A DNA stretch of 64,000 nt from Tsukamurella spumae (GCF_012396015.1 NZ_JAAXOQ010000007.1:62001-126000); one strand, 5' to 3'. Positions 54,276-63,968 are shown, counted from the stretch's first letter. Notes: generated from the letters alone by a model not told the origin. Translations and numbers: made by a program.

Positions 54276-54856
54276 TGCGCGCCCGTCACGTTCTGGTCGG
54301 TTCGACGGTGACCTTCCTCGCCCTCGCCGGCCTGCCTGCGGTCGCGCAGGCGGCTCCGGTGGTTCCGGCCCGCGCCGTTCTGGCCGCCAACGAGTTCCCG
54401 GCGGGTTCGACCGGGTACTCCGTCCGGTCAGAGGTCGGCGAGCCGGCCGGAGAGCTGATCTCCGACACCGCGTGCGGGGCTGCGGAACACCGCGTCGACA
54501 AGGCCCTCGCAGGTGCCCACAGCACCGACGCCAAGGCCCGCCGCGGTGCACTCGACCTCGAGACGAGTGTCATCGAGCGTCCGATGGCCACCGTGATGCG
54601 TGGTGTGATCACGACGTGTTCGGCGAAGCTGCGCTATGGCACCCGCGCGATCGTGAAGCCACTTCCGGCCGACCTGAGCCGCCACCAGGGCTTCACGGTC
54701 AGCACCGGCGACAACCAGACTCTGATCGCCGTCGTCGAGGTCCGCGGCGCGTCCGTCGGCGTCCAGGTCAGCGGCACGTCCGCCACACCCGCCGACCCGG
54801 CCGCGTTCTGGCAGCTCGTCCGTGCACAGGTCGCCAAGGTGGAGCGGCAGCCGTGA
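54275..54856 (+). CDS. Secreted two-Cys protein, array member 2
   Basis: The 193-residue protein has a signal peptide ending PAVAQA before APVVPARAVLAANEFPAGST. The mature domain has Cys in SDTACGAAEHR and ITTCSAKLRYG and ends AFWQLVRAQVAKVERQP. The N-terminal pattern A-x2-(I/V)L-x-A-x-EFP-x-GS-x2-Y-x-V is shared with members 3 to 5. The ATG overlaps the stop of member 1, and the stop overlaps the GTG of member 3 (GTGA). A role as a secreted sensor or binding protein is only a guess. Confidence 0.8.
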   Translation: MRARHVLVGSTVTFLALAGLPAVAQAAPVVPARAVLAANEFPAGSTGYSVRSEVGEPAGELISDTACGAAEHRVDKALAGAHSTDAKARRGALDLETSVIERPMATVMRGVITTCSAKLRYGTRAIVKPLPADLSRHQGFTVSTGDNQTLIAVVEVRGASVGVQVSGTSATPADPAAFWQLVRAQVAKVERQP

Positions 54857-55431
54857 TCGCGCGACGTCTTTCCGTCATCGGCACGGTCGCCCTTGCGACT
54901 CTGGCCGTCGTTCCCGGCGTCGCCCAGGCGGCTCCGGTGAACACCGCCCGGACGATTCTTGCCGCCCACGAATTCCCGCTCGGTTCGACCGGCTACAAGG
55001 TCGAGACCGAGACGTTGAAGCCGTTCGACGAGCCCGACAACGCGAACACCCCATGCTCGCGATTCATCCGCACGATGTTCGAGCGACTCGGTGGCGCACA
55101 GGTGACCAACGCCCAAGTGACCCGCGGAACGACTGAGGTCGAGGTCGCCGTGGTGAACCGTCCCATGGCGGCGCTGATGGCCGAGGGCTTCCCCACGTGC
55201 GAGGCCCAGGTCGACCCGAGGGCTCGTTCGACGGTGCTCGCCGCCCCAGGTGATCTCACGCGCCTGCGTCCGTTCGTCTTCAGGGACGCCGACGAAATGC
55301 AGGCATGGGTCGACCTACGGGGCATCTCCGTCAACGTCACGGCGACCACCAAGAACCGCGGTCCCGCCGATGCCGAGACCTTCTGGCAGACCCTGCGTGC
55401 GCAGGTTGCCAAGGTCGAGCGGCAGCCGTGA
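54853..55431 (+). CDS. Secreted two-Cys protein, array member 3
   Basis: The 192-residue protein starts with GTG inside the stop of member 2. The signal peptide ends VPGVAQA before APVNTARTILAAHEFPLGST. Cys occur in NTPCSRFIRTMF and FPTCEAQVDPR, and the C-terminus is TFWQTLRAQVAKVERQP, nearly identical to member 2. It is coupled to member 4 by another GTGA overlap. A much longer frame extends upstream only because it is open across member 2. Confidence 0.8.
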   Translation: MIARRLSVIGTVALATLAVVPGVAQAAPVNTARTILAAHEFPLGSTGYKVETETLKPFDEPDNANTPCSRFIRTMFERLGGAQVTNAQVTRGTTEVEVAVVNRPMAALMAEGFPTCEAQVDPRARSTVLAAPGDLTRLRPFVFRDADEMQAWVDLRGISVNVTATTKNRGPADAETFWQTLRAQVAKVERQP

Positions 55432-56012
55432 TCGCCCGACGGTCCGCCGCCGCAGGCGCGCTCGCTCTCGTGATCGCCGGTGCCGTTCCCGCACTGAGTG
55501 CCGCGGCGCCGGTCGATCCGGCCCAAGCGATCCTGTCCGCGGCCGAGTTCCCCGTCGGCAACGACGCGTCGTACCGGGTCACGCACACCGTCAATCGCGC
55601 GCCGACCAGGGCATCGGGCCTCACCACCGACGGCTGCGAACTCGCCGGTGTGCGCATGATGAGCGCCGCCGCGGGATCGCGATCCACCGAGGCGATGGCG
55701 TTCCAGGGCAAGACCTATGCATCGGTGGAACTGACCGACCGTGCCCTGGTGGCGCCCATCCGCGCCACGATGGACGCCTGCCGCAACACCCCGAACGCCG
55801 ACATCCCGGTATTGATCGGCACACCCGCGGAGTTCACCCGATACCGGCTGATCGCCGGCGCGGCGTCGCACGGCAAAGAGCTGAACGGCTGGGCCGAGGT
55901 CCGTGGGGTCACCGTCCAGGTGGTGGTGGACGCGAGCCCGAATCCCCCTGACTACGACACGTTCTGGCGACTGTTCCGCACCCAGATCGCCAAGATCGAG
56001 AGGCAACGATGA
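55428..56012 (+). CDS. Secreted two-Cys protein, array member 4
   Basis: The 194-residue protein starts with GTG overlapping the stop of member 3. The signal peptide ends AVPALSA before AAPVDPAQAILSAAEFPVGN. Cys occur in TDGCELAGVRMM and MDACRNTPNAD, and the C-terminus is TFWRLFRTQIAKIERQR. The central region differs strongly from its neighbours, consistent with divergence after duplication. An ATGA overlap couples it to member 5. Confidence 0.8.
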   Translation: MIARRSAAAGALALVIAGAVPALSAAAPVDPAQAILSAAEFPVGNDASYRVTHTVNRAPTRASGLTTDGCELAGVRMMSAAAGSRSTEAMAFQGKTYASVELTDRALVAPIRATMDACRNTPNADIPVLIGTPAEFTRYRLIAGAASHGKELNGWAEVRGVTVQVVVDASPNPPDYDTFWRLFRTQIAKIERQR

Positions 56013-56584
56013 CCGCTCACCGGGCCCTCGCAACCGTCGTGGTCGGCGCGGTGATCGCGTCGACGTTCCCGGCGACCGCGTCCGCTGCGCCCGTCGTCCC
56101 GGCCCGCGCCGTGCTCACCGCGGCGGAGCTCCCTTCCGGGAGCAAGGATTACATGGTCTTCCCGATCGCGGCATTGCCCGCCCCGAACGGCCCCGGTCCC
56201 AATAGGTCCTCACCGTGCGAGACGGCGTCCTACGCGCTGCAGAGAGCGGTGGCGGGTGCGCAAGCGGTGGAGGCGGACGCGTGGCGCGGGGACACGCACT
56301 TCTACGCGAGCGTGTTCGGCCGCGCGGCGACAGCGGAGTTCACAGCTCAGGATTCCGCGTGCGGCGAGACCGCCAACGCCACGAGACTTCCGGTCCCGGC
56401 CGACCTGGTACGACTCGATCCGGTGCTCCTTCGGGTGAACGCCCACCGAGTCACCGGCATGGCCGATGTCCGCGGTGCGACGGTGGGGGTGATCGCCTCG
56501 TCGCCGGATGACAAGCCGTTGAACCTCGATACGTTCTGGCAGGTGTTCCGCGCGCAGATCGCCAAGGTCGAGAAACAGCCCTAG
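56009..56584 (+). CDS. Secreted two-Cys protein, array member 5
   Basis: The 191-residue protein starts with ATG overlapping the stop of member 4. The signal peptide ends FPATASA before APVVPARAVLTAAELPSGSK. Cys occur in SSPCETASYALQ and DSACGETANAT, and the C-terminus is TFWQVFRAQIAKVEKQP. It is the last gene of the array and converges on rnj with 26 bases between the stops; I see no clear terminator there. Confidence 0.8.
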   Translation: MTAHRALATVVVGAVIASTFPATASAAPVVPARAVLTAAELPSGSKDYMVFPIAALPAPNGPGPNRSSPCETASYALQRAVAGAQAVEADAWRGDTHFYASVFGRAATAEFTAQDSACGETANATRLPVPADLVRLDPVLLRVNAHRVTGMADVRGATVGVIASSPDDKPLNLDTFWQVFRAQIAKVEKQP

Positions 56585-56610
56585 CACCAAACGCTTGACG
56601 AAGATGTTCG

Positions 56611-58569
56611 CTACTCCCCCACGACCATCACGGTCGGCACGATCATCGGCCGGCGACGGTAGGCCTTGTCCACCCAGCGTCCCACGGCCCGTCGAACACC
56701 CTGGGCGATGCGGTGGGCCTCCTTGACACCCTCGGCGGCCAGATCGGCGAGCACGTCCTCGACGAGCTGCTCCGCCTCCTTGAGCGCGGTCGGATCGTCG
56801 GAGAAGCCGCGGCCCGACACCTCGGGCTTGCTGACGGCGTTGCCCTCCTTGTCGATGGCGACGCTGATCGAGATGAAGCCGCCCTCGCCCAGGACCAGCC
56901 GGTCGGACAGCGTGGACTCGCCCACGTCGCCCACCGAGTTGCCGTCCACGTACACGTGGCCGACGGGCACCTGCCCGACGATCTTCGCGACACCGTTGAC
57001 CAGGTCCACCACGACGCCGTCCTCGGCGAGCATGATGCGATCCTTCGGCACACCGGTGGCCTCGGCCAGCGCGGCGTTGGCGCGCAGATGCCGCCACTCG
57101 CCGTGCACCGGCATGGCGTTGCGCGGGCGCACCGCGTTGTACAGGTACAGCAGCTCACCGGCGCTGGCGTGGCCGGACACGTGGACCTTGGCGTTCTGCT
57201 GGGTGATCACCTTGGCGCCCAGCTTCGACAGCCCGTTGACCACGGCGAACACCGAGTTCTCGTTGCCCGGGATCAGGGAGCTGGCGAGCACGATCAGGTC
57301 GTTCGGCGAGATGGTGATGTTGCGGTGCTCGCTGCGGGCCATCCGGGACAGCGCCGCGAGCGGCTCGCCCTGCGAACCCGTGGAGATGAGCACGACCCGG
57401 TCGTCCGGCAGCGACGCGGCGGTGTCGAGGTCCACCTCGACGCCCTCCGGCAGGTGCATGTAGCCGAGCTCCTGCGCCAGCGCCATGTTCCGGACCATCG
57501 AGCGGCCGACGAACGCGATCCGCCGGTTGTGGGCGACGGCCACCTCGGCGATCTGCTGGATGCGGTGCACGTGCGAGGCGAAGGACGCCACGATCACGCG
57601 TCCCTTCGCGCGGCCGATCACGTTGTCGAGCACGGGGCCGATCTCCCGCTCGGGGGTCACGAAGCCGGGCACCTCGGCGTTGGTCGAGTCCACGAGGAAC
57701 AGGTCGACGCCGGCGTCACCGAGTCGGGAGAAACCCGCCAGGTCGGTGAGGCGGCCGTCGAGCGGCAGCTGGTCGAGCTTGATGTCGCCGGTGTGCAGCG
57801 CCACCTGGCCGCCGGCGTGGATCGCGACGGCGATCGCGTCGGGGATCGAGTGGTTGACCGCGAAGTACTCGCACTCGAAGGGGCCGTGGCTCGTGGACTC
57901 GCCCTCGCGGACCTCGACGAGCTTGGGCCGCAGACGGTGCTCGTCGCACTTGGCCTTGACCAGCGCCAACGTGAACTTCGCGCCGACCACGGGGATGTCG
58001 GGGCGGAGCCGCAACAGGAAGGGCACGGCGCCGATGTGGTCCTCGTGGCCGTGCGTGAGGACGATCGCCTGGACGTCCTTGATCCGGTCCTCGATGTACC
58101 GGAAGTCCGGCAGGATCAGGTCGACGCCGGGCTGCTGGTCCTCGGGGAAGAGCACGCCGCAGTCCACGATGAGGAGCTTGCCGTCGTATTCGAAGACGGT
58201 CATGTTGCGACCGATCTCCTTGATGCCGCCGAGCGCGACGATCCGCATGCCGCCCTTGGGCAGCTTGGGCGGGGCGCCCAACCGCTCCACGGGCGCCGAC
58301 GGTGCCTTCTGCCGGTCGTTGCCGCGCCGCCCGCCACCGCGCCGGCCGCCACCGCCCTTCGCCGCGGCCTTCTGCGGCTGCTGCGCGGGGGCCTTCGCCG
58401 CCGTCGCCTCGGACGCCTGGCCGGCCTGGGCCTTCGCCGCCGGGGCCTTGTCCTCGACGACGACGCGCGCCGCCGAGGTGGCGATCACCGGCTTGGGCTC
58501 GGCAGGCGGACCCGCCTGCCGGGTGGCCTTACGGCCCCGTCTGGCTCCACCTGCTGCACCGTCGGTCAT
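56611..58569 (-). CDS. rnj: Ribonuclease J
   Basis: The 652-residue metallo-beta-lactamase/beta-CASP ribonuclease has a low-complexity basic N-terminus of about 105 residues. The core begins RIVALGGIKEIGRNMTVFEY, with the metal site ALTHGHEDHIG-type motif (VLTHGHEDHIGAVPF) near residue 173, and VSGHASAGELLYLYNAVRPR lies in the beta-CASP region. It has 5' exo- and endonuclease activity on RNA and processes rRNA and mRNA in mycobacteria. It starts 3 bases after the dapA stop, matching the dapA-rnj order of mycobacteria. Confidence 0.95.
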   Translation of the reverse strand: MTDGAAGGARRGRKATRQAGPPAEPKPVIATSAARVVVEDKAPAAKAQAGQASEATAAKAPAQQPQKAAAKGGGGRRGGGRRGNDRQKAPSAPVERLGAPPKLPKGGMRIVALGGIKEIGRNMTVFEYDGKLLIVDCGVLFPEDQQPGVDLILPDFRYIEDRIKDVQAIVLTHGHEDHIGAVPFLLRLRPDIPVVGAKFTLALVKAKCDEHRLRPKLVEVREGESTSHGPFECEYFAVNHSIPDAIAVAIHAGGQVALHTGDIKLDQLPLDGRLTDLAGFSRLGDAGVDLFLVDSTNAEVPGFVTPEREIGPVLDNVIGRAKGRVIVASFASHVHRIQQIAEVAVAHNRRIAFVGRSMVRNMALAQELGYMHLPEGVEVDLDTAASLPDDRVVLISTGSQGEPLAALSRMARSEHRNITISPNDLIVLASSLIPGNENSVFAVVNGLSKLGAKVITQQNAKVHVSGHASAGELLYLYNAVRPRNAMPVHGEWRHLRANAALAEATGVPKDRIMLAEDGVVVDLVNGVAKIVGQVPVGHVYVDGNSVGDVGESTLSDRLVLGEGGFISISVAIDKEGNAVSKPEVSGRGFSDDPTALKEAEQLVEDVLADLAAEGVKEAHRIAQGVRRAVGRWVDKAYRRRPMIVPTVMVVGE

Positions 58570-58572
58570 TGT

Positions 58573-59514
<942 letters not shown>

Positions 59515-59521
59515 CTATTGG

Positions 59522-59992
59522 CTAGCGCTTGCGCCGGTAGGTCAGGTGCCGGTAACGCAGTCCCGACGATGACTCGCTCCACCCCGGCTCGTCGTCGAGC
59601 GCGAATCCCTCCGGGACCGACGGTGCCCTCGTGTCCCCTTCGATCGTCGCGTCGACCTCGGTGACGGCCAGAACATCGGCGAGAGGCAGTGCGGCGGTGT
59701 AGATCTCGCCACCGCCGATGACCCACAGGTCACCGTCCGGGAGCGTGAGATCGTGCTGGACCACCGCACCGTCGGCCCGCCATGACCGGTCCCGAGTGAC
59801 GACGATGTTCGTGCGGCCCGGGAGGGGCCGGAACCGCGGCGGGAGCGAGTCCCACGTGCGGCGCCCCATGAGGACCGTGGCGCCCGCGGTGGTCTCGCGG
59901 AAGAACCGCATGTCCTCCGGGATGTGCCACGGGATCCCCCCGCCCGCGCCGATCACTCCCCCGCGTGCCTGCGCCCAGATGAGGCCGATCAT
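59522..59992 (-). CDS. dfrA: DfrA (FolA), dihydrofolate reductase
   Basis: The 156-residue enzyme has the family pattern: IGLIWAQARGGVIGAGGGIP near the N-terminus, the substrate-binding Asp in WHIPEDMRFFRETT, VLMGRRTWDSLPPRFRPLPG and WVIGGGEIYTAALPLAD for NADPH. It regenerates tetrahydrofolate from the dihydrofolate made by ThyA. Its ATG directly abuts the thyA stop, so the two are translated from one mRNA. Confidence 0.96.
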   Translation of the reverse strand: MIGLIWAQARGGVIGAGGGIPWHIPEDMRFFRETTAGATVLMGRRTWDSLPPRFRPLPGRTNIVVTRDRSWRADGAVVQHDLTLPDGDLWVIGGGEIYTAALPLADVLAVTEVDATIEGDTRAPSVPEGFALDDEPGWSESSSGLRYRHLTYRRKR

Positions 59993-60790
59993 CTACACGG
60001 CCACCGGGGCCTTGATGGCGGGGTGGTGCACGTAGTCGTGAACCGTGATGTCGCCGTATTCGTAGTCGAAGATGCTGGGCCGCTCCGCGAGCTCGAGCCG
60101 CGGGTACGGGTACGGCTCGCGGCGCAGCTGCTCGGTGACCTGCTCGACGTGGTTGTCGTAGATGTGGCAGTCACCACCGGTCCAGACGAAGTCACCCGGC
60201 TCGAGACCCACCTGCGCGGCGACCATGTGGGTGAGCAGCGCGTAGCTGGCGATGTTGAAGGGCACGCCGAGGAACAGATCGGCGCTGCGCTGGTAGAGCT
60301 GGCAGCTGAGCTTGCCGTCCGCCGCGTAGAACTGGAAGAAGGCGTGGCAGGGCGGCAGCGCCATGTTCTCGATCTCCGCGACGTTCCACGCCGAGACGAT
60401 GTTGCGCCGGCTGGACGGGTTGGTGCGGAGCGTCTCGATCGCGGTGCTGATCTGGTCGATGTGGCGGCCGTCCGGGGTGGGCCAGCTGCGCCACTGCACG
60501 CCGTAGACGGGGCCGAGCTCACCATCCGCATCAGCCCACTCGTCCCAGATCGTGACGCCGTTGTCCTGGAGCCACCTGACGTTCGAATCCCCGCGCAGGA
60601 ACCACAACAGCTCGTACGCGATGGACTTCATGTGCACCCGCTTGGTGGTGATGAGCGGGAAGCCCTGGGACAGGTCGTACCGGAGCTGGCGACCGAACAC
60701 GCTGCGCGTCCCGGTGCCGGTGCGGTCCGGGCGGTGCGTGCCGTTCTCCATCACGTCGCGGAGCAGGTCTTCATAGGGCGTCGCGATCAC
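59993..60790 (-). CDS. thyA: ThyA, thymidylate synthase
   Basis: The 265-residue enzyme carries the catalytic Cys148 in [12 protein letters not shown], the folate/dUMP motifs [12 protein letters not shown] and [20 protein letters not shown], and [10 protein letters not shown]. It methylates dUMP to dTMP. It starts with GTG at 60790. A perfect RecA-NDp/PafBC-type promoter (60797-60819) lies immediately upstream, with its -10 ending 6 bases before the GTG, so the thyA-dfrA mRNA should be leaderless and damage-inducible. Confidence 0.96.
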   Translation of the reverse strand: MIATPYEDLLRDVMENGTHRPDRTGTGTRSVFGRQLRYDLSQGFPLITTKRVHMKSIAYELLWFLRGDSNVRWLQDNGVTIWDEWADADGELGPVYGVQWRSWPTPDGRHIDQISTAIETLRTNPSSRRNIVSAWNVAEIENMALPPCHAFFQFYAADGKLSCQLYQRSADLFLGVPFNIASYALLTHMVAAQVGLEPGDFVWTGGDCHIYDNHVEQVTEQLRREPYPYPRLELAERPSIFDYEYGDITVHDYVHHPAIKAPVAV

Positions 60791-60796
60791 AACCTC

Positions 60797-60819
60797 AGTC
60801 TAGAGGCGACCACCGACAA
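60797..60819 (-). promoter_or_regulatory. RecA-NDp/PafBC-type promoter of thyA-dfrA
   Basis: The minus strand reads TTGTCGGTG (60811-60819), exactly 8 bases, then TAGACT (60797-60802). This is a perfect match to the LexA-independent damage promoter. The predicted transcription start coincides with the thyA GTG. Confidence 0.8.
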
Positions 60820-60894
60820 GTCCGTTCACGGCCGAGATCTCACCGGCGCGTCGGCGGACTGGTCGCGACCTGCGCACAGCATCCGCGCCCGCGA

Positions 60895-62127
60895 CTACGC
60901 CGCTTGATTCGGTGCGGTGGATCGGTGGACATGCCCTGTGGGGGTTCGGGTTTCGACGGTGTGCCTCCCGGACGGGTCGTCAACGGTTGCGCTGCGCCAG
61001 CCGGGGGCTTCTTTGGCGTAGTTGCATGCTGCGCACAGGCCCTGCCCGTTGCTGTAGCTGGTGGGGCCGCCGGCGGCGTGTGGGGTGATGTGGTCGGTGT
61101 GCGCGATCGGCGCGTCGCAGTAGGGGGTGCGGCAGTACCTGTCCCGTATCCGGATGACCTCCGCCAGTCCGTCGGGGAAGAGGCGTTGGCGGGAGTCCAT
61201 CGCGACCACGGCCCCCGTCTCGGGCGTGACGAAGAGTCGTTTGACCCAGGCGACGCCGGTGGCGGTGGCTTTGCCGATGAGGTTGCGGGCGATCTCCGCG
61301 GGCAGGGGGCCGCCGCCGTCGAGGTGGGCGGTGCCGGGCCGGTCACCGAGGAGCACCGTGGCGGGGACGGTGAGGTGGACGGTGACGGGTTGCCCGTCGG
61401 CGGTGTCGCGGCCGGTCAGACGCGTGAACGCGGTGTCGGCCATGAGCTGCGGGCGGGTCCGCAGTTCCTGATCGTGCCCGACGTGGGTGTCGGCGTGGGT
61501 GCGCAGCACGGCGTAGGCGCCGACGGCCTGCGCCATCGGCAGCAGCAGCGACAGCCGGGCCATGCCCTCCGGCAGGGGCCGGAGGGTCACCGACCGGTCC
61601 TTCTCCGCCGCCGCATTCCGGTCCACGGTGGCCTGCGCATCGAGCCGGTAGGCGACCTGCTGCACCTTCCCCGCCAACTGCTTGAGCCCGAGCCCGGCCA
61701 ACACAGCGGGGTCGGCGCACAGCTCCGTGTCGGCCTGCTGGCGGCGGGCGAGGTCCAAATGCGATAGCCCGGCCAGGAGGGTGGGGATCGCCTCCGGGGA
61801 CAGGTCACCGTCGTAGAGGCGGGCGCGGGTGTGCGGCATGTACTTCTCCAACTGCACCGCGCGGGCGAGGAACCGGGCGGCGGTGTTCGGGGAGATGTGC
61901 AGGGCGAGCGCGACCTCGGCGGCGACGCCCTGCTGCCACCGGTCCTGCGGCACCCCCGCCGCGGCGCGTTCGCAGACCCGTTGCCGGAGCAGGTCCGCCG
62001 CGAGTGCGTACTGCTCGACCGCCAATCGGCAGCGTCGGAGTTCACTCGAACGTAACCGGTCCACCACATCCACACCCACCGCCCCATCAGGAGGCGGGTC
62101 ATCCTCTACCGCAAGCTTTTCGTCCAT
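60895..62127 (-). CDS. DUF222 / HNH endonuclease (13E12-repeat family)
   Basis: The 410-residue protein has the N-terminal DUF222 domain (EVALALHISPNTAARFLARA, then LSPEAIPTLLAGLSHLDLAR) and a C-terminal HNH nuclease (CRTPYCDAPIAHTDHI, then NGQGLCAACNYAKE) with four zinc-binding Cys. These proteins form the 13E12 repeat family of mycolic-acid actinobacteria, several of which are induced by DNA damage in M. tuberculosis. A perfect damage-type promoter (62134-62156) places its transcription start on the ATG. Its role is unknown; homing-like or repair functions are both possible. Confidence 0.88.
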   Translation of the reverse strand: MDEKLAVEDDPPPDGAVGVDVVDRLRSSELRRCRLAVEQYALAADLLRQRVCERAAAGVPQDRWQQGVAAEVALALHISPNTAARFLARAVQLEKYMPHTRARLYDGDLSPEAIPTLLAGLSHLDLARRQQADTELCADPAVLAGLGLKQLAGKVQQVAYRLDAQATVDRNAAAEKDRSVTLRPLPEGMARLSLLLPMAQAVGAYAVLRTHADTHVGHDQELRTRPQLMADTAFTRLTGRDTADGQPVTVHLTVPATVLLGDRPGTAHLDGGGPLPAEIARNLIGKATATGVAWVKRLFVTPETGAVVAMDSRQRLFPDGLAEVIRIRDRYCRTPYCDAPIAHTDHITPHAAGGPTSYSNGQGLCAACNYAKEAPGWRSATVDDPSGRHTVETRTPTGHVHRSTAPNQAA

Positions 62128-62133
62128 ACCAGG

Positions 62134-62156
62134 ACGCTACCCGGACCCACCGACAA
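62134..62156 (-). promoter_or_regulatory. RecA-NDp/PafBC-type promoter of the DUF222-HNH gene
   Basis: The minus strand reads TTGTCGGTG (62148-62156), 8 bases, then TAGCGT (62134-62139), a perfect match to TTGTC[A/G]GTG-N8-TANNNT. The predicted start of transcription is the A of the gene's ATG. Confidence 0.8.
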
Positions 62157-62201
62157 GTTTTCGATGTCGATTCCCACATCGAATGTACGAGCCAGCGGTT
62201 G

Positions 62202-62444
62202 TCACACCGGCATGAGCTGTGCAGCGACGGTGGCACCGAGATTCCAGCACGCCTCGAGATCGGTCTTCGCCGGCTTACCCGACACCACCACGTGCGGCGT
62301 CGCCTTCTCCCAACCGAGTCCGGCGGTGATGGAGTCGACGGCGCGCACGGCACCCTCGCCACCCTCGTTCGCATGCAGGTACAGCCCGAAGGGCCGGCCG
62401 CGGGTGGCATCGAGGCACGGGTAGTAGACCGTGTCGAAGGCGTG
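62202..62444 (-). pseudogene. C-terminal remnant of a flavodoxin/NADPH-dependent reductase gene, broken by the integrase element
   Basis: A coding frame of 80 codons plus TGA runs on the minus strand with no start. It reads FDTVYYPCLDATRGRPFGLY, then EGAVRAVDSITAGLG and DLEACWNLGATVAAQLMPV, which resembles the C-terminal third of actinobacterial flavodoxin-family proteins. The frame meets an in-frame TAA at 62445-62447, just where integrase-side sequence begins. The missing N-terminal part should lie beyond the other end of the element, outside this window. Family identity is from pattern memory only. Confidence 0.7.
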
Positions 62445-62455
62445 TTATTTCGGCG
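62436..62455. other. Probable attachment-site junction (att) of the integrated element
   Basis: Coding sense of the flavodoxin remnant ends between about 62436 and 62447, and the integrase promoter region begins directly after. Large serine integrases usually lie next to one att site of their element, so the junction is placed here. The exact crossover dinucleotide cannot be seen from one end. Confidence 0.5.
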
Positions 62456-62469
62456 TAAACTCCCCTACT

Positions 62470-63900
62470 ATGAGCACCTCAGCCTCCGCCCCTGGTCGGG
62501 CGGTCATCTACGCCCGCGTCTCGTCGGATCGCGCCGGTGGGCGCTCGGTCGAGGAGCAGGTCTCCGAGTGCCGGACCGAGTGCGAGCGGCACGCCTGGCC
62601 GGTCGCGGACGTGCTCGTGGACAACGACGTATCCGCCAGCCGGTACGCCACCAAGGACCGGCCCGAGTACGCCCGGCTCCAGGCGCTGCTCCAGCCCGGC
62701 GACGTGCTCGTGATGTGGGAGGCGAGCCGCGCGCAACGCGACCTCAAGCGGTACGTGGAACTGCGCGATCTGTGCGCCCGTCGCGGAGTGCGGTGGTCGT
62801 ACTCCGGACGCCTCTACGACCTCAGCGACGGCGACGACCGCTTCTCCACCGGTCTGGACGCCTTGCTGGCCGAGAAGGAGGCCGAACAGACCCGCACCCG
62901 CATCCTCCGCGCACACCGCGCCAACCTGGCTGACGGCAAGCCGCACGGTCGCGTGCCGTACGGGTACCGCATCATCCGTGACCCCGAGACCGGCAAGCCC
63001 GTACGACGCGAGCCGCACCCCGGCCAGGCCCCGCTCATCGCGGAGGCGGCCCGGCGCGTTCTCGCGGGCCAGTCGTTCGCCTCGGTCGTCCGATGGATCG
63101 CGGAGCAGGACAACTCGTTGCGCTGGGACGCGGCCAAGCTGCGCCGCCTGCTCATCAACCCCACGCTGGCGGGGTTCCGCGTGCACACCGAGGTCAAGGA
63201 CGGCGTGCGGGGGCCGCGCATGATCCACGGCCGGGGCACGTGGGAGCCGATCCTCACTGAGGACCAGCACAACGACCTGGTGGCGCTGTTCGCCGCCCGG
63301 CAGAGCGGCCCGCGCGGGGTGCCGGTCAAGTACCTGGTGTCCGGCATCGCTGAGTGCGGGGTCTGCGGCGAGAAGGTGTGGCGGGGCCGAGGCGGCACCA
63401 AGAAGGACGGCAGCCGCTACGAGGTCTACACGTGCAGGCCCGGCCGTCACGCCGCCCGGCGTCTGGACCTGGTGGACGAGGCCGTGCACGAGGTGGTCGA
63501 ACAGATTCTGACCTCCCCCGCCGTCCTGGCCGCACTGGCCGAGACGCCCGAGGCCGACACCACCGCCCCTGCCCGGCTGGCCGAGCTACGCGCGAGGCTC
63601 GACGCGGTGGAGACCGAGATCATCGAGGGGCGGATGCCCGCGTCCACCGGAGCGCGTGCGGCGACCCGGCTGGAGGCGTTGATCGCGGAGGCCGAGGCGG
63701 CGGCAGCTCCGGTGTTCACGGACCCGGCCGTGCGCAGCCTCGCCACCGCCGCCGACCCCGTTGCAGAGTGGCGCGGTATGCCGCTGGCGGACCAGCGCGA
63801 GTTCATCAAGGCGACCCTGCATATCCGCATCGAGCGGATCGGGCGCGGCCGGTGGCACGACAAGCGCGCCGGAATCACCATCGAGCCCCAGCGTCGGTGA
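62470..63900 (+). CDS. Large serine recombinase / phage-type integrase
   Basis: The 476-residue protein has an N-terminal resolvase domain with catalytic Ser18 (VIYARVSSD) and the arginine-rich active-site segment (VDNDVSASRYATKDRPEYAR; WEASRAQRDL). A recombinase domain follows (RVPYGYRIIRDPETGKPVRR, then AKLRRLLINPTLAGFRVHTE), with a zinc-ribbon (ECGVCGEKVW with CRPGRHAARR) and a C-terminal coiled coil. It integrates an element at an att site, here apparently within a flavodoxin-type gene. The ATG at 62470 was chosen because the resolvase domain follows it; TAAACT at 62456-62461 is a possible -10. Confidence 0.93.
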   Translation: MSTSASAPGRAVIYARVSSDRAGGRSVEEQVSECRTECERHAWPVADVLVDNDVSASRYATKDRPEYARLQALLQPGDVLVMWEASRAQRDLKRYVELRDLCARRGVRWSYSGRLYDLSDGDDRFSTGLDALLAEKEAEQTRTRILRAHRANLADGKPHGRVPYGYRIIRDPETGKPVRREPHPGQAPLIAEAARRVLAGQSFASVVRWIAEQDNSLRWDAAKLRRLLINPTLAGFRVHTEVKDGVRGPRMIHGRGTWEPILTEDQHNDLVALFAARQSGPRGVPVKYLVSGIAECGVCGEKVWRGRGGTKKDGSRYEVYTCRPGRHAARRLDLVDEAVHEVVEQILTSPAVLAALAETPEADTTAPARLAELRARLDAVETEIIEGRMPASTGARAATRLEALIAEAEAAAAPVFTDPAVRSLATAADPVAEWRGMPLADQREFIKATLHIRIERIGRGRWHDKRAGITIEPQRR

Positions 63901-63932
63901 GCGCGGCGGCCAGCTCGCACGCACCGCACCGA

Positions 63933-63968
63933 ACGGCCCCCTCTCCCAGTTCGTGGCGAGGGGGCCGT
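63933..63968. terminator. Terminator after the integrase gene
   Basis: ACGGCCCCCTC (63933-63943) pairs perfectly with GAGGGGGCCGT (63958-63968) around a 14-base loop. It lies 33 bases after the integrase stop. The last 32 bases of the window hold nothing that I recognise. Confidence 0.7.

Noticed and set aside
62099-62410. Minus-strand open frame with a start, overlapping the flavodoxin remnant and the DUF222 promoter
   Set aside because: It is in a different frame from the remnant that shows family-like sequence, and its Arg/Ser/Pro-rich product has no recognisable features.
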